A stretch of 64,000 nucleotides of DNA, taken from Amycolatopsis regifaucium (lineage in GTDB: Bacteria > Actinomycetota > Actinomycetes > Mycobacteriales > Pseudonocardiaceae). The first letter of the stretch is position 1, and each line of letters begins with the position of its first letter. The position numbers and the translations under genes are program-made. The notes under the pieces are model-generated. The model searched no databases and was not told where the DNA came from. It saw only the letters and a list, made by a program, of their open reading frames with translations. Shown piece by piece: positions 1 to 9,679 of this stretch. Where the stretch lies: NCBI RefSeq assembly GCF_001613935.1, contig NZ_LQCI01000010.1:124001-188000 (forward strand). Reading direction: 5' to 3'.

Positions 1-529
1 TGCGCGGATCGCGTCCGGCGGTGAGCCCGTACGCCGTCCGCTGTTCGTCCACTTCGGACTCCGACGCGGAGAAGACCGGTGCGGCGGAAGGATCCGTGAC
101 GTCCCGTAGCACCCGCGAGCCGGCCGCGGCGCCGTCCGGGTCGATCCGGTGGACGCGCACGCGGTCCCGGCCGCGGTCGCTCACCACCGCGAGATCGCCG
201 ACGACGTCGACGTTGTTGAACCGGCCGGGCGCCGCGTCTCCGGTGGGCGCCTTCGGGGCCGGGAGCAACTGGAGCCGCCTCGCCCGCAGATCGAACGCGG
301 CCAGTCCGCCTTCCTTGAGCGTGCCGAGGACGACACTCCGCCCCGGATCCGTGGGGTGCACCCAGATCGCCGGGTCGTCGGCGTCGGCGTTCGCCGGGTC
401 CGCGCCCGCGTCGTCGACGAACGCCCTGGTCTGCGCCACGGGCGAAGGGTCATGGCTCGCTTCGGCCGGGGAACCGGCGAGAAGGGAGGCCGCCAGCAGC
501 GACAGGGGGAGGAGAGCAGCGATGCGCAC
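1..529 (-). CDS. Phytase-like secreted protein, 5' part only
   Basis: The gene reads leftwards out of the window, so only the first 176 codons are visible. The GTG start at 529 opens a signal peptide (MRIAALLPLSLLAASLLAGS, then a likely cut near SPAEA). About 20 residues later comes DADDPAIWVHP, the hallmark of beta-propeller phytases (3-phytase family), followed by GTLKEGGLAAFDL and RFNNVDVV, which fit the first propeller blades. Such enzymes remove phosphate from inositol phosphates outside the cell in a calcium-dependent way. It starts 9 bp after the stop of the TetR gene upstream, so the two are probably co-transcribed. No clear ribosome binding site is seen, which suggests coupling. The active-site blades lie outside the window, so activity cannot be judged. 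Confidence 0.72.
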   Translation of the reverse strand, partial: MRIAALLPLSLLAASLLAGSPAEASHDPSPVAQTRAFVDDAGADPANADADDPAIWVHPTDPGRSVVLGTLKEGGLAAFDLRARRLQLLPAPKAPTGDAAPGRFNNVDVVGDLAVVSDRGRDRVRVHRIDPDGAAAGSRVLRDVTDPSAAPVFSASESEVDEQRTAYGLTAGRDPR

Positions 530-538
530 GCGGGGAAG

Positions 539-1141
539 TTAGCCGCGCCGGGTGTCCGGCCGGTGAACGCCGTCGGTCAGGTAGTACCGCGCGACGGGCG
601 CGAGCATCGCCACGACCTCGTCCTCCGACGCGGTGACCAGCGGCGGGAGGCCGATGACGTAGCGCAGCAACGCGAAGCCGATCATCTGCGCGGCGACCCC
701 GGCCACCCGGACCTTCGGTATCCCGCGGGCCTCGGCGAGCCGCGCCAGCACCGCCCGTTCCAGGAACTGCCGCATCATGGTCGCGACCTGGTCGTTGGTG
801 GTCGCGGACCGGATCATCGCCAGGAACGGCGCGCGCCCGTCCGGGGCCTCCCAAAGGCTGAGGAAGGCGCGCACCAGACGTTCGCCGATCTCGTCCTCGG
901 GGCCGTCGAGAATGTGGGGGACCAGTTCGCCGGGATCGACCGGCAGGTTCATCGACGCCGCGAAGAGCTGTTGCTTGGTGCCGAAGAAGTGGTGCAGCAG
1001 GGCGGCGTTGACCCCCGCGTCGGCCGCGATGGCGCGTACGGTCGCCCCGTCGTATCCCTGCTCGGCGAACCGGCGCCGCGCCGCGTCGAGGATCTTCTCC
1101 CGCGTCTCGGTCTGCCCCGGCCGCCGCCCCGCCTGTGCCAT
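539..1141 (-). CDS. TetR family transcriptional regulator
   Basis: A 200-residue regulator. The N-terminal helix-turn-helix is clear at about residues 13-60 ([20 protein letters not shown], then [20 protein letters not shown]). The C-terminal ligand domain contains [20 protein letters not shown] and resembles the second TetR in the window (3251-3856): both share the phrase GATVRAIA and similar C-terminal helices, so they are probably paralogues. It diverges from hisF across only 38 bp and is followed 9 bp later by the phytase-like gene. The ligand is unknown. Confidence 0.9.
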   Translation of the reverse strand: MAQAGRRPGQTETREKILDAARRRFAEQGYDGATVRAIAADAGVNAALLHHFFGTKQQLFAASMNLPVDPGELVPHILDGPEDEIGERLVRAFLSLWEAPDGRAPFLAMIRSATTNDQVATMMRQFLERAVLARLAEARGIPKVRVAGVAAQMIGFALLRYVIGLPPLVTASEDEVVAMLAPVARYYLTDGVHRPDTRRG

Positions 1142-1179
1142 TCCGCGAGCTTAGAACGCCCTTGACTACGCTTGTCCCC

Positions 1180-1953
1180 ATGTCTGTCGCAGTCAGGGTC
1201 ATCCCGTGTCTCGACGTCGACGCGGGCCGAGTGGTGAAGGGCGTCAACTTCGCCGACCTGCGCGACGCCGGCGACCCCGTCGAGCTCGCCCGCCTGTACG
1301 ACGCCGAAGGCGCCGACGAGCTCACGTTCCTCGACGTCACGGCCTCCTCCGGGGACCGCGAGACCACCTTCGACGTCGTCCGCCGGACCGCCGAGCAGGT
1401 GTTCATCCCGCTCACCGTCGGTGGCGGCGTGCGCACGAACGACGACGTCAACCGGCTGCTGCGCACGGGCGCGGACAAGGTGAGCATCAACACCGCGGCC
1501 ATCGCGCGGCCGGAGTTCCTGCGTGAGGCGTCCCGCCGGTTCGGCGCGCAGTGCGTCGTCCTGTCGGTCGACGCCCGCCGGGTCCCCGAGGGGACCGAGC
1601 CGACGCCGTCCGGATTCGAGGTGACCACGCACGGCGGTCGCCGCGGCACCGGCATCGACGCCGTCGAATGGGCCGCGCGCGGTGAAGAACTCGGCGTCGG
1701 CGAGATCCTGCTCAACTCGATGGACGCCGACGGCACCAAGAACGGCTTCGATCTGGAACTGCTGACCCAGGTGCGCCGGGCGGTCCGCGTCCCGGTGATC
1801 GCGAGCGGCGGTGCCGGCGCGCTCGAACACTTCCTGCCCGCCGTCGAGGCAGGCGCGGACGCGGTGCTCGCCGCCAGCGTGTTCCACTTCGGACAGTTGA
1901 AGATCGGCGAGGTCAAGGACGCGCTGCGCGCCGGGGGAGTCGTGGTCCGGTGA
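1180..1953 (+). CDS. hisF: Imidazole glycerol phosphate synthase cyclase subunit HisF
   Basis: HisF, 257 residues, converts PRFAR plus ammonia from HisH to imidazole glycerol phosphate and AICAR. It is a full-length TIM barrel. The two catalytic aspartates sit at about D12 ([16 protein letters not shown]) and D131 (LSVDARR), and the phosphate-binding loops are PLTVGGGVR and VIASGGAG. The ATG at 1180 is chosen because the protein then begins [14 protein letters not shown] as in the family; the upstream in-frame codons are not conserved in character. HisH, HisA and the other his genes are not adjacent, as a TetR gene diverges just upstream. The next gene overlaps the stop by 4 bp. Confidence 0.97.
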   Translation: MSVAVRVIPCLDVDAGRVVKGVNFADLRDAGDPVELARLYDAEGADELTFLDVTASSGDRETTFDVVRRTAEQVFIPLTVGGGVRTNDDVNRLLRTGADKVSINTAAIARPEFLREASRRFGAQCVVLSVDARRVPEGTEPTPSGFEVTTHGGRRGTGIDAVEWAARGEELGVGEILLNSMDADGTKNGFDLELLTQVRRAVRVPVIASGGAGALEHFLPAVEAGADAVLAASVFHFGQLKIGEVKDALRAGGVVVR

Positions 1954-2339
1954 TCCCGAACAAGTGGAAGGCCGCCACCGAGGTCAAGGTCGTCTGCGCG
2001 CTGTTGCTCGGACTGGGCCTGGCATACGTGGCGATGGCCGGGATCCTCATGCTCGCGCCGTACTCCTCCGCGCGGACGTTCCTGCTGCCGGGGACGTCGT
2101 TGCTCCTCGGCGGGCTGGTCGTGGCCGGACTGGTGCTGCGCATGTCTTCGGCGCGGTTCGCCGGTTTCGGCGTCAGTTTCCTGTTCGCGTTGCTGCACGC
2201 GCTGTCCATGCTGGCGGCGGAACTCTTCTGGGTGAAGATCGTTTCCGGGATCCTGTTCGCCGGCTACATCTACGCGGCGGTCCTGCTCAACTCGATGCCG
2301 GTGAAACGGTACCTGCTCGGAGCCACGAATGACGCTTGA
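1950..2339 (+). CDS. Small four-helix membrane protein between hisF and hisI
   Basis: A 129-residue integral membrane protein with four hydrophobic segments at about residues 14-38, 45-63, 70-90 and 94-113. The GTG start overlaps the hisF stop by 4 bp and its 3' end overlaps hisI by 11 bp, so it is translationally coupled to the histidine genes on both sides. No domain is recognised. The position suggests co-expression with histidine synthesis rather than a known role in it. Confidence 0.85.
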   Translation: MIPNKWKAATEVKVVCALLLGLGLAYVAMAGILMLAPYSSARTFLLPGTSLLLGGLVVAGLVLRMSSARFAGFGVSFLFALLHALSMLAAELFWVKIVSGILFAGYIYAAVLLNSMPVKRYLLGATNDA

Positions 2340-2685
2340 TGCCGCCCTCTCGAACCGCTTGAAACGCAACGCCGACGGGCTGATCGCCGCCGTCGTCGTC
2401 GAACACTCCACCTCGGACGTCCTGATGATGGCGTGGATGAACGACGAGGCGCTGGAGCGCACCCTCACCACCCGGCGAGGGACCTATTACTCGCGCAGCC
2501 GTAAGGAACTGTGGGTCAAGGGCGAGACCTCCGGCCACGTCCAGCACGTGCGCGAAATGCGGATCGACTGCGATGGCGATACCGTCCTGCTGCGCGTCGA
2601 CCAGACCGGCCCGGCCTGCCACACCGGCACGCACACCTGTTTCGACACCGACGAACGGCTGCTGCTGGCCGACGAGAGCGAGTAG
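2329..2685 (+). CDS. hisI: Phosphoribosyl-AMP cyclohydrolase HisI
   Basis: HisI, 118 residues, hydrolyses PR-AMP to ProFAR, the third step of histidine synthesis. It is the single-domain form without the HisE pyrophosphohydrolase. Family signatures are [31 protein letters not shown] and the metal site formed by the acidic cluster RIDCDGDT together with [10 protein letters not shown]. It overlaps the preceding membrane gene by 11 bp and is followed 5 bp later by the DUF1304 gene. Confidence 0.97.
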   Translation: MTLDAALSNRLKRNADGLIAAVVVEHSTSDVLMMAWMNDEALERTLTTRRGTYYSRSRKELWVKGETSGHVQHVREMRIDCDGDTVLLRVDQTGPACHTGTHTCFDTDERLLLADESE

Positions 2686-2690
2686 AACCT

Positions 2691-3053
2691 GTGAACGTCG
2701 TCGCCGACATCCTCGTCGGTATCGTCGCCCTGATCCACCTGTACATCGTCGTGCTCGAGATGTTCCTGTGGACCACGCCGCGCGCCCGTGCCTCCTTCGG
2801 CACCACCGAGGAATTCGCGAGGGAAAGCTCCGCGCTGGCGGCGAATCAGGGGCTGTACAACGGTTTCCTCGCCGCGGCGCTCATCTGGGGCCTGATCGCG
2901 ACCGGTAGTACCGCCTGGCAGTTCAAGATCTTCGGGCTCGCCTGCGTGATCATGGCAGGGCTCTACGGGACGGCGACGGCGAGCAAGAAGATCTTCTTCG
3001 TGCAGGTGGTCCCCGGCACGCTGGCGCTGATCGCGGTCCTGATCGCGGGCTGA
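2691..3053 (+). CDS. DUF1304 family membrane protein
   Basis: A 120-residue membrane protein of the DUF1304 type with four hydrophobic segments. Typical sequence features are an N-terminal helix with IHLYIVVLEMFLW, then ALAANQGLYNGFLAAALIWG and TASKKIFFVQVVPGTLALIA. Function is unknown for the family. The GTG at 2691 is chosen because it lies 5 bp after the hisI stop and the protein then starts inside the first helix as family members do; the longer upstream frame is a shadow of hisI. Confidence 0.85.
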   Translation: MNVVADILVGIVALIHLYIVVLEMFLWTTPRARASFGTTEEFARESSALAANQGLYNGFLAAALIWGLIATGSTAWQFKIFGLACVIMAGLYGTATASKKIFFVQVVPGTLALIAVLIAG

Positions 3054-3162
3054 ACCCGACGGACTTCCCCCGGAGCGACAGTGAACTCTTTCTCCGCGGA
3101 TCGCTCCTCGTTTCGAGGGACTCGAGAAAGTCCCCGTCTTCAGCGGCGGCGGAAAGACGGAC

Positions 3163-3249
3163 ATGATCGTGATCGTCCCGCGCGGACGGTTCTTCAAGGA
3201 CCGGCTGCACACGGTTCCCGTCAAGGAGATCGAGCCGGACACGGACTGA
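3163..3249 (+). other. Possible 28-codon ORF or gene remnant
   Basis: Between the DUF1304 gene and the TetR gene a short open frame starts with ATG and ends with TGA one base before the convergent TetR stop. It encodes 28 residues (MIVIVPRGRFFKDRLHTVPV and eight more). The same frame is open back to 3086 and reads sensibly (VPVFSGGGKTD before the ATG) but has no start codon. It could be the tail of a decayed gene or a small gene. No ribosome binding site is evident. Confidence 0.25.
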
Positions 3250-3250
3250 C

Positions 3251-3856
3251 TCAGTCGATGTTCCCGGTCAGATACCGCTGGACGGTCGGCGCGATCGCGG
3301 TCACCAGCGGCTCGATCTCGCTCGTCGCCATGGGCTCGAATTTCGCGACGTACCGCACCAATCCCATTCCGACGAGCTGCGAGGCGCAGAGCGAAGTCCG
3401 CAGTTCGACGCGGTCCGAGCCGATCTCCCCGATGATCTTCGTGAAGAAGCTCTGGAAGAAGCTGCGGAGCACCAGCGCGGCCTGCTCGTGCCCGGCGACG
3501 CTGCGGACGAGCGCTTGGAACACCTCGCCGCCCGCGCCGTCCCAGCGGGTGAGGAAGGCCCGCACGATCCGGCTGCCGAACTCGTCGTCGGGGCCGTTCT
3601 TCAGTTCCGCGAGCAGTTCGTGCGGGTCGAACGGCAGTTTCAACACGGCTTGGGCGAACAGCCCTTCCTTGCTGCCGAACCAGTGGTTGACCATCGCCGC
3701 GTCGACCCCGGCGCGGGTCGCGATCGCCCGCACCGTCGCGCCGTCGAAGCCGCTCTCGCCGAACACCGCGCGCGCCGCTTCGATCAGCGCGGTGCGGGTG
3801 TCCTGCCCGCCCGGCCGCCGTCCCCGGCGCCGGACGGTAGTGTCTTCAGCAGCCAT
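3251..3856 (-). CDS. TetR family regulator divergent from trpE
   Basis: About 201 residues. After a basic N-terminus ([20 protein letters not shown]) comes the helix-turn-helix [20 protein letters not shown]. The C-terminal domain is similar in length and helix pattern to the TetR at 539-1141. The ATG at 3856 is preferred over the longer open frame to 3943, because the longer frame runs through the inverted repeat and is not regulator-like. A perfect 11-bp inverted repeat (3881-3908) lies 25 bp upstream, between this gene and trpE, and is the likely operator. That fits autoregulation and possibly control of trpE; the ligand is unknown. Confidence 0.9.
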   Translation of the reverse strand: MAAEDTTVRRRGRRPGGQDTRTALIEAARAVFGESGFDGATVRAIATRAGVDAAMVNHWFGSKEGLFAQAVLKLPFDPHELLAELKNGPDDEFGSRIVRAFLTRWDGAGGEVFQALVRSVAGHEQAALVLRSFFQSFFTKIIGEIGSDRVELRTSLCASQLVGMGLVRYVAKFEPMATSEIEPLVTAIAPTVQRYLTGNID

Positions 3857-3880
3857 GGCGCCATCATGAACGGACCGGCC

Positions 3881-3908
3881 GCAAAATTCAACAATACTTG
3901 AATTTTGC
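3881..3908. promoter_or_regulatory. Perfect inverted repeat, candidate TetR operator
   Basis: The arms GCAAAATTCAA and TTGAATTTTGC are exact reverse complements of 11 bp separated by CAATAC. The AT-rich block stands out from the GC-rich surroundings. It lies 25 bp upstream of the tetR start (3856) and 35 bp upstream of the trpE start (3943), where promoters of both divergent genes must be. This arrangement is the usual TetR autoregulation design. Confidence 0.7.
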
Positions 3909-3942
3909 CCCCGGTCCCGGTGCCGCCCGCCGTTGCAGCACA

Positions 3943-5514
3943 ATGAGCGACATGGTCAGCGCCGCACACGCCAGCCCGTCGGGGCTCGGCTCGGTCAGCC
4001 CTTCGCGCGACGAGTTCCGCGCGCTCGCCGAGGGCCGTCGCGTCATCCCTGTTGTCCGTCGCGTGCTCGCCGACGGTGAGACCCCCATCGGGGTCTACCG
4101 CAAGCTCGCCGCCGACCGGCCGGGGACGTTCCTGTTCGAATCGGCGGAGAACGGCGCTTCCTGGAGCCGATGGTCGTTCATCGGCGTCGACAGCCCCGCC
4201 GCGCTGACCGTGCGTGACGGCGAGGCCGTGTGGACCGGCACCCCGCCGGTCGGCCTGCCCACCGAGGGCGACCCGCTCACCGTGCTGCGCGAGACCGTCG
4301 CCACGCTCCACACCGAACAGCTGCCCGGCATGCCGCCGCTCACCGGCGGGATGGTCGGCTACATCGGCTACGACGCCGTCCGCTGGCTCGAACGGCTCCC
4401 CGAACTCGCCGAGCGCGACCTCGACATCCCGGAACTCACCATGCTCCTGGCGACCGATCTGGCCGCCTTCGACCACCACGAGGGCACGGTCACGCTGATC
4501 GCCAACGCGGTCAACTGGGACGACTCGCCGGAGCGGGTCGACGCGGCGTACGACGACGCCGTCGCGCGCCTCAACGCGATGACCAAGCAGCTGCACGTCG
4601 CCGCCCCGGCCACGGCGGCCGTCTTCGATCGCCCCGCGCCCGACTTCACGCGCCGCCGCGCCAAGCCGGACTTCCACGCGGCCGTCGACAAGGCCGTCGA
4701 GGCGATCAAGGCGGGCGAAGCGTTCCAAATCGTGCCGTCGCAACGATTCGAGATCGAGACCCAGGCCGACGCGCTCGACGTCTACCGAGTGCTGCGCACC
4801 TCCAATCCGAGCCCGTACATGTACCTGCTGCGCCTGGACGGCTTCGACATCGTCGGCTCCAGCCCGGAGTCGCTGGTCACCGTCCGGGACGGCCGCGCGA
4901 CCACCCATCCGATCGCGGGCACCCGCTGGCGCGGCGCCGATCCGGAAGAGGACGCGCAGCTGGCCAAGGACCTGCTCGCGGACGAGAAGGAACGCGCCGA
5001 GCACCTGATGCTCGTCGATCTCGGCCGCAACGACCTCGGCAAGGTCTGTAAGCCCGGCACCGTGCGCGTCGTCGACTTCTTCGACGTCGAGCGCTACAGC
5101 CACGTCATGCACATCGTCTCGACGGTCACCGGCGAACTCCTCGACGACAAGACGGCCTTCGACGCGGTCGCCGCCTGTTTCCCGGCAGGAACGCTCTCGG
5201 GCGCGCCGAAGGTCCGCGCGATGCAGCTGATCGAGGAGCTGGAGCCGACCCGCAGGGCGCTCTACGGCGGCGTCGTGGGCTACCTCGACTTCGCCGGGGA
5301 CGCCGACACCGCGATCGCGATCCGCACCGCGCTGATGAAGGACGGTGTCGCGTACGTCCAGGCGGGTGGTGGCGTGGTCGCCGATTCGGTGGCCGACTAC
5401 GAGGACAACGAGTCGCTCAACAAGGCCCGCACCGTGCTGTCCGCCGTCGCGGCGGCGCAGACGATGATCGCGGCGGACGAACTGGACCCGGTGGGTGACC
5501 GCACTCGTGTCTGA
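3943..5514 (+). CDS. trpE: Anthranilate synthase component I TrpE
   Basis: TrpE, 523 residues, makes anthranilate from chorismate with ammonia from the TrpG subunit, which is not in this window. The N-terminal domain carries the tryptophan feedback region (FLFESAENG). The C-terminal chorismate-binding domain shows [60 protein letters not shown] and [11 protein letters not shown]. The ATG at 3943 is used; an ATG at 3952 is also possible. The upstream frame begins inside the operator palindrome. No trp leader peptide with tandem Trp codons fits in the short leader. The next gene overlaps the stop by 20 bp. Confidence 0.96.
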   Translation: MSDMVSAAHASPSGLGSVSPSRDEFRALAEGRRVIPVVRRVLADGETPIGVYRKLAADRPGTFLFESAENGASWSRWSFIGVDSPAALTVRDGEAVWTGTPPVGLPTEGDPLTVLRETVATLHTEQLPGMPPLTGGMVGYIGYDAVRWLERLPELAERDLDIPELTMLLATDLAAFDHHEGTVTLIANAVNWDDSPERVDAAYDDAVARLNAMTKQLHVAAPATAAVFDRPAPDFTRRRAKPDFHAAVDKAVEAIKAGEAFQIVPSQRFEIETQADALDVYRVLRTSNPSPYMYLLRLDGFDIVGSSPESLVTVRDGRATTHPIAGTRWRGADPEEDAQLAKDLLADEKERAEHLMLVDLGRNDLGKVCKPGTVRVVDFFDVERYSHVMHIVSTVTGELLDDKTAFDAVAACFPAGTLSGAPKVRAMQLIEELEPTRRALYGGVVGYLDFAGDADTAIAIRTALMKDGVAYVQAGGGVVADSVADYEDNESLNKARTVLSAVAAAQTMIAADELDPVGDRTRV

Positions 5515-6082
5515 GGCCCCGGAAGACGCCGCACCTCGGGCGAAACAGGTCAAGCGTCCACTGTGGATCGCCGTGGTCGGCCTGCTGCTCGGCGCGGTCG
5601 CGCTGTGGGGATCCTCTCGGCTGGTGTGGTTCGCGGAGTTCCGCGACGGCGGCGTGCGCGGCACGGTGCTGTACACCGAAATCGGGTCACAGCGGGCGGT
5701 TGCGTTGATTCCGCTCGCCCTGCTGGCGCTGGCGGGCACGGCGGGACTGATCGCCACCGGCGGCTGGCCACGCCGGGTGCTCGGCGTGGTACTCGCGGTG
5801 GCGGGTGTCGCGGCGGTGTGGATCGGCGTGGTCGGCGGCGCGTTCACCGGATTCGCCGACGGTCTGCCCGTCGCCCAGATGGTGGGAGCGAGGGGACTGG
5901 CGATCCTCGGCGGAATTCTCGTCACCGCGGGCGGGTTGGCAGCCATCAAGGGCGCGGGCCGGATGCCACGCCTCGGCGCGAAGTACTCGGCGCCGTCGGC
6001 GAAGAAGCGGGCCGCGAAGGATCCGGAGACCGAACTGTGGGAGGCGCTGTCCGAAGGCGAAGACCCCACGGCGACCCGGTGA
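5495..6082 (+). CDS. Trp-operon-associated membrane protein (TIGR02234 type)
   Basis: A 195-residue membrane protein with four hydrophobic segments at about residues 22-41, 68-86, 92-112 and 132-150, and a charged C-terminal tail rich in Lys, Glu and Asp. Length, topology and position between trpE and trpC match the conserved hypothetical trp-region membrane protein of actinobacteria (TIGR02234). Its role is not known. The GTG at 5495 overlaps the trpE end by 20 bp; a GTG at 5507 is an alternative with an 8-bp overlap. Confidence 0.87.
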   Translation: MTALVSEAPEDAAPRAKQVKRPLWIAVVGLLLGAVALWGSSRLVWFAEFRDGGVRGTVLYTEIGSQRAVALIPLALLALAGTAGLIATGGWPRRVLGVVLAVAGVAAVWIGVVGGAFTGFADGLPVAQMVGARGLAILGGILVTAGGLAAIKGAGRMPRLGAKYSAPSAKKRAAKDPETELWEALSEGEDPTATR

Positions 6083-6221
6083 CGACAGCGGAATTCGCGG
6101 GTTTCGGAGATCTTTCCCGGCAAAGATGACACGGTGGGCATTCGGAGTAACGGACATACCCGGAACCAGGCCGTATTCGTGCGGGGGTTAGCATCGTTTC
6201 GGCGGGAAGGGGAAGGTTTTT

Positions 6222-6278
6222 GTGAGCGACCTTGCGAAGGAATCCGTGAGTACGACAGCCGGTGAGGTCCGCCGGTGA
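6222..6278 (+). other. Possible 18-residue leader ORF upstream of trpC
   Basis: A GTG preceded by GGGAAGGGGAAGG opens a short frame ([18 protein letters not shown]) whose TGA overlaps the trpC GTG start. It contains no tryptophan, so it is not a classical attenuator peptide. It may couple translation into trpC, which otherwise lacks a good ribosome binding site. This is an inference from position only. Confidence 0.35.
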
Positions 6279-7084
6279 GCGTCCTCGAAGACATCGTCGC
6301 CGGCGTCCGCGCCGATCTCGCCGAGCGCGAGGCGGCTCTGCCGTTCGACGAATTGAAGAAGCGCGCGACCCAGGTCGCGCCTCCCCGAGATGTGCTCGCG
6401 GCCCTGCGCGAGTCCGGCATCGGCGTCATCGCCGAGGTGAAGCGGCGCAGCCCCTCCAAGGGTGATCTGGCCGAGATCCCGGACCCGGCCGCGCTGGCGA
6501 AGGACTACGCCGACGGCGGAGCCCGGGTGATCAGCGTGCTGACCGAGCAGCGGCGGTTCGGCGGTTCGCTCGCCGACCTCGACGCGGTCCGCGCGGCGGT
6601 CGACATCCCGGTGCTGCGCAAGGACTTCATCGTCAGCCCGTACCAGGTGCACGAGGCCCGGCTGCACGGCGCGGACATGGTCCTGCTGATCGTGGCGGCA
6701 CTGGAGCAGAACGCCCTGATCGCGTTGCTGGACCGGGTCGAATCCCTCGGGATGACCGCGCTGGTCGAGATCCACAACGCCGAAGAGGCCGACAAGGCAC
6801 TCGAAGCCGGTGCGAAGGTGATCGGCGTCAACGCCCGCAACCTGCACACCCTCGAGGTCGACAGGGACGTCTTTTCGCGACTGGCCCCTGGCCTGCCGAT
6901 GGACGTCTTCAAGGTCGCCGAGTCCGGTGTCCGCGGCCCCGGTGACCTGATGTCCTACGCGGGTCACGGCGCCGACGCCGTCCTCGTGGGCGAAGGGCTC
7001 GTCGCGTCCGGCGACCCGAAGGGCGCGCTGGTCAAGCTCGTCACCGCCGGTTCGCACCCTGCCTGCCCGAGGCCTTCTCGATGA
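6275..7084 (+). CDS. trpC: Indole-3-glycerol phosphate synthase TrpC
   Basis: TrpC, 269 residues, cyclises CdRP to indole-3-glycerol phosphate. It is a TIM barrel with the catalytic lysines in [13 protein letters not shown] (about K56) and [14 protein letters not shown], the glutamate in LVEIHN, and the phosphate loop at [11 protein letters not shown] and [11 protein letters not shown]. It has no fused TrpF domain; in actinobacteria PriA usually supplies that activity. The GTG start overlaps the short leader ORF, and the stop overlaps trpB by ATGA. A 192-bp gap upstream may carry an internal promoter. Confidence 0.96.
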   Translation: MSVLEDIVAGVRADLAEREAALPFDELKKRATQVAPPRDVLAALRESGIGVIAEVKRRSPSKGDLAEIPDPAALAKDYADGGARVISVLTEQRRFGGSLADLDAVRAAVDIPVLRKDFIVSPYQVHEARLHGADMVLLIVAALEQNALIALLDRVESLGMTALVEIHNAEEADKALEAGAKVIGVNARNLHTLEVDRDVFSRLAPGLPMDVFKVAESGVRGPGDLMSYAGHGADAVLVGEGLVASGDPKGALVKLVTAGSHPACPRPSR

Positions 7085-8310
7085 CCACTGAGTACCACGA
7101 GGAACCGCACGGCAAGCACGACCCGGACGGCCGGGGCTACTACGGCCCGTACGGCGGCCGGTTCATGCCCGAGGCCCTGATCGGCGTCGTCGACGAGGTC
7201 GCGGCCGAGTACGACAAGGCGCGGACGGATCCGGATTTCGTCAACGAGTTCCGCCGTCTGCTGCGTGACTACGCGGGTCGCCCGTCGCTGCTCACCGAGG
7301 CCAAGCGCTTCGGCGAGCACGCGGGCGGCGCCCGGATCTTCCTCAAACGCGAGGATCTGAACCACACCGGTTCACACAAGATCAACAACGTGCTGGGCCA
7401 GGCGTTGCTCACCAAGCGGATGGGCAAGAAGCGGGTCATCGCCGAGACCGGGGCCGGGCAGCACGGCGTGGCCACCGCCACCGCCTGCGCGCTGCTGGAC
7501 CTGGAATGCATCGTCTACATGGGCGAGGTCGACACCGAGCGGCAGGCGCTCAACGTCGCCCGCATGAAGCTGCTCGGCGCCGAGGTCATCCCGGTGAAGA
7601 CGGGTTCGCGCACGCTCAAGGACGCGATCAACGAGGCGCTGCGCGACTGGGTCACCAACGCCGACACCACGCACTACCTGTTCGGCACGGCGGCGGGCCC
7701 GTACCCGTTCCCGATGATGGTGCGGAACTTCCACAAGATCATCGGCGAGGAGGCCCGCGCCCAGATCCTGGAGCAGGCCGGCCGTCTGCCGGACGCCGTC
7801 GCGGCCTGCGTCGGCGGGGGATCGAACGCGATCGGCATCTTCCACGGTTTCATCGACGACCCGGAGGTCCGCCTCGTCGGTCTCGAGCCGGGCGGCGAAG
7901 GCATCGAGGGCAACCGCCACGGCGCCACGCTGACCAAGGGCACCCCGGGCAACCTGCACGGCGCGATGACGTACCTGCTGCAGGACGAGGACGGCCAGAC
8001 CGTCGAGTCGCACTCGATCTCCGCGGGCCTCGACTACCCGGGCGTCGGCCCGGAGCACTCCTGGCTCAAGGACTCCGGCCGCGCCGAGTACCGGCCGGTG
8101 ACCGACGCCGAGGCGATGGACGCGTTCAAGCTGCTTTCGCGGACCGAGGGCATCATCCCGGCGATCGAGTCGGCGCACGCGCTGGCCGGCGCGCTGGTGC
8201 TCGGCCGCGAACTCGGCCCCGAGGGCTTGATCATCGTGAACCTGTCCGGTCGCGGCGACAAGGACATGGACACGGCCGCGAAGTACTTCGGCCTGGTGGA
8301 GAACGCATGA
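7081..8310 (+). CDS. trpB: Tryptophan synthase beta chain TrpB
   Basis: TrpB, 409 residues, joins indole and serine with PLP to give tryptophan. The PLP lysine is K100 in [13 protein letters not shown]. The phosphate-binding loop is [13 protein letters not shown], and the N-terminal [15 protein letters not shown] is the TrpB1 signature that contacts TrpA. The start overlaps the trpC stop (ATGA) and the stop overlaps trpA the same way, as expected for subunits made in equal amounts. Confidence 0.98.
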   Translation: MTTEYHEEPHGKHDPDGRGYYGPYGGRFMPEALIGVVDEVAAEYDKARTDPDFVNEFRRLLRDYAGRPSLLTEAKRFGEHAGGARIFLKREDLNHTGSHKINNVLGQALLTKRMGKKRVIAETGAGQHGVATATACALLDLECIVYMGEVDTERQALNVARMKLLGAEVIPVKTGSRTLKDAINEALRDWVTNADTTHYLFGTAAGPYPFPMMVRNFHKIIGEEARAQILEQAGRLPDAVAACVGGGSNAIGIFHGFIDDPEVRLVGLEPGGEGIEGNRHGATLTKGTPGNLHGAMTYLLQDEDGQTVESHSISAGLDYPGVGPEHSWLKDSGRAEYRPVTDAEAMDAFKLLSRTEGIIPAIESAHALAGALVLGRELGPEGLIIVNLSGRGDKDMDTAAKYFGLVENA

Positions 8311-9098
8311 GCGGCTTGAAGGAGCTCTTCGCGGCGACGCGCGCGGAGGGTCGCGGAGCGCTGATCGGCTACCTCCCGGCGGGCTTCCCGACGGTCGACG
8401 GGTCGAAGGACCTGCTGGCCGCGGTGATCGACGGCGGTGCCGACCTGGTCGAGGTGGGCGTGCCCTACTCCGACCCGGTGATGGACGGCCCGACCATCCA
8501 GGCCGCGTCGGTGAGCGCGCTCTCCAGCGGTTTCAAGCTCAAGAACCTGTTCGAAGTCGTCGAGTCGGTGTCGTCGCGCGGCGGCAAGGCCGTCGTGATG
8601 ACGTACTGGAACCCGGTGCACCGCTACGGCGTCGACCGCTTCGCGCGGGATCTCGCCGCCGCGGGCGGGCTCGGGCTGATCACCCCGGACCTCATCCCGG
8701 ACGAGGCCGACGAGTGGATGGCCGCCTCCGAGCAGCACGGTCTGGACCGGATCTTCCTGGTCGCACCGTCCTCCTCGGAGGAGCGGATCGCGAAGACCGT
8801 CGAGGCGGCTTCGGGTTTCGTGTACGCCACCGCGGTGATGGGCGTGACCGGTGCCCGTGCGCAGGTCGGCGTGCACGCCGAGGACCTGGTCGCGCGGACC
8901 CGCGCGCACACGGACCTGCCGATCGGCGTCGGGCTCGGCGTCCGTTCCGGCGAGCAGGCGGCCCAGGTCTCCGGATTCGCCGACGGCGTCATCGTCGGCT
9001 CGGCGCTGGTGACCGCGGCCGCGAGCGGACTGGACGCCGTTCGGGAGCTTTCGGCCGAACTGGCCGCCGGGGTGCGCAAGACCGTCGCTCCCGCTTGA
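8307..9098 (+). CDS. trpA: Tryptophan synthase alpha chain TrpA
   Basis: TrpA, 263 residues, cleaves indole-3-glycerol phosphate and channels indole to TrpB. Catalytic E49 and D60 fall in [20 protein letters not shown], at the same numbers as in the E. coli enzyme. The phosphate site is [11 protein letters not shown] and GVIVGSALV. It is coupled to trpB by an ATGA overlap and ends the trp operon. A strong hairpin follows at 9115-9155. Confidence 0.97.
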   Translation: MSGLKELFAATRAEGRGALIGYLPAGFPTVDGSKDLLAAVIDGGADLVEVGVPYSDPVMDGPTIQAASVSALSSGFKLKNLFEVVESVSSRGGKAVVMTYWNPVHRYGVDRFARDLAAAGGLGLITPDLIPDEADEWMAASEQHGLDRIFLVAPSSSEERIAKTVEAASGFVYATAVMGVTGARAQVGVHAEDLVARTRAHTDLPIGVGLGVRSGEQAAQVSGFADGVIVGSALVTAAASGLDAVRELSAELAAGVRKTVAPA

Positions 9099-9114
9099 GC
9101 TGATCGCGAGCCGG

Positions 9115-9155
9115 AAAGGGCCTTTCACCGCATCTCGCGCGGTGAAGGGCCCTTT
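9115..9155. terminator. Hairpin terminator after trpA
   Basis: Arms AAAGGGCCTTTCACCGC and GCGGTGAAGGGCCCTTT pair over 17 bp with one G-U and a 7-base loop. It lies between the trpA stop and the convergent secreted-protein gene, so it can stop transcription from both sides. It shares the GGGCC/CCTTTCA character of the other gene-end palindromes in the window but not their exact sequence. No T-tract follows. Confidence 0.65.
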
Positions 9156-9177
9156 CGGTATATCCCACGACTTCGGC

Positions 9178-9656
9178 TCAGCACTCGGTGATGGACAGCG
9201 GCGACGCGTAGAAGCTGGTGTACCAGGTGAATCCGGCGACGTTGTTCGCGTGATCGACGTACAGGTCCCAGCGTCGGGACACGCCATCGGGATCGGTGAT
9301 GAACCCGAGCGTGCAGACGGCCGCGACGTCGTGCCCCGAGTACATCGCCTCATAAGCCCAATCGGGTCTCGGGTAGAGATGCACCCACGTCTCGCCCTTG
9401 GCGCCGCCGGTCTTCATGCCGACGTTCCCGCACCACTGTGTCGACTGCGTCGTGTGTAGCAGATCGTCCTGAGCGCGACGTTGCTGACCACGAGGTGGGC
9501 GGAGTCGAGGGCCGGCCTGAAATGCACCCAGGCTTCGCGGTGTTCGGGCTTCAGCGAGGTCGAGGTCCCGACCGCGGCGTTGGCCATCGGGGCGGTCGAG
9601 ACCGACGCGGTCAGCACGAGCGTGGCCGTCACGAAGACGGCTTTCAGTTTCTTCAT
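9178..9656 (-). pseudogene. Secreted protein split by a frameshift
   Basis: The 5' frame (9414-9656) encodes a signal peptide (MKKLKAVFVTATLVLTASVS, cut near ANAA) and then REAWVHFRPALDSAHLVVSN before it runs out. The 3' frame (to 9178) encodes TTQSTQWCGNVGMKTGGAKG, GETWVHLYPRPDWAYEAMYS and about 55 more residues. WVHFRP and WVHLYP start two similar stretches, so the original protein probably had two related repeats. The frames join by one shift near 9445-9470. The first frame's TGA also overlaps an ATG of the second (9417), so two coupled genes are possible, though the second would lack a signal peptide. Family not recognised. Confidence 0.55.
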
Positions 9657-9679
9657 CGAAAATCCCCAGTTCGCGAAAA

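Noticed and set aside
3908..3942. Trp attenuator upstream of trpE
   Set aside because: The leader is about 35 bp, with no short ORF holding tandem Trp codons and no competing hairpins.
3784..6459. 891-codon open frame on the minus strand over trpE
   Set aside because: It is the antisense shadow of trpE and the trp membrane gene, has low-complexity composition and no domain; high GC keeps such frames open.
7506..9098. 530-codon plus frame ending as trpA
   Set aside because: Only the last 263 codons from 8307 are trpA; the upstream part is an out-of-frame reading of trpB.
9178..9656. Lactococcin 972-type bacteriocin
   Set aside because: Size and signal peptide suggested it, but the mature sequence lacks the family's conserved Tyr/Ser/Trp pattern and shows WVH repeats instead.
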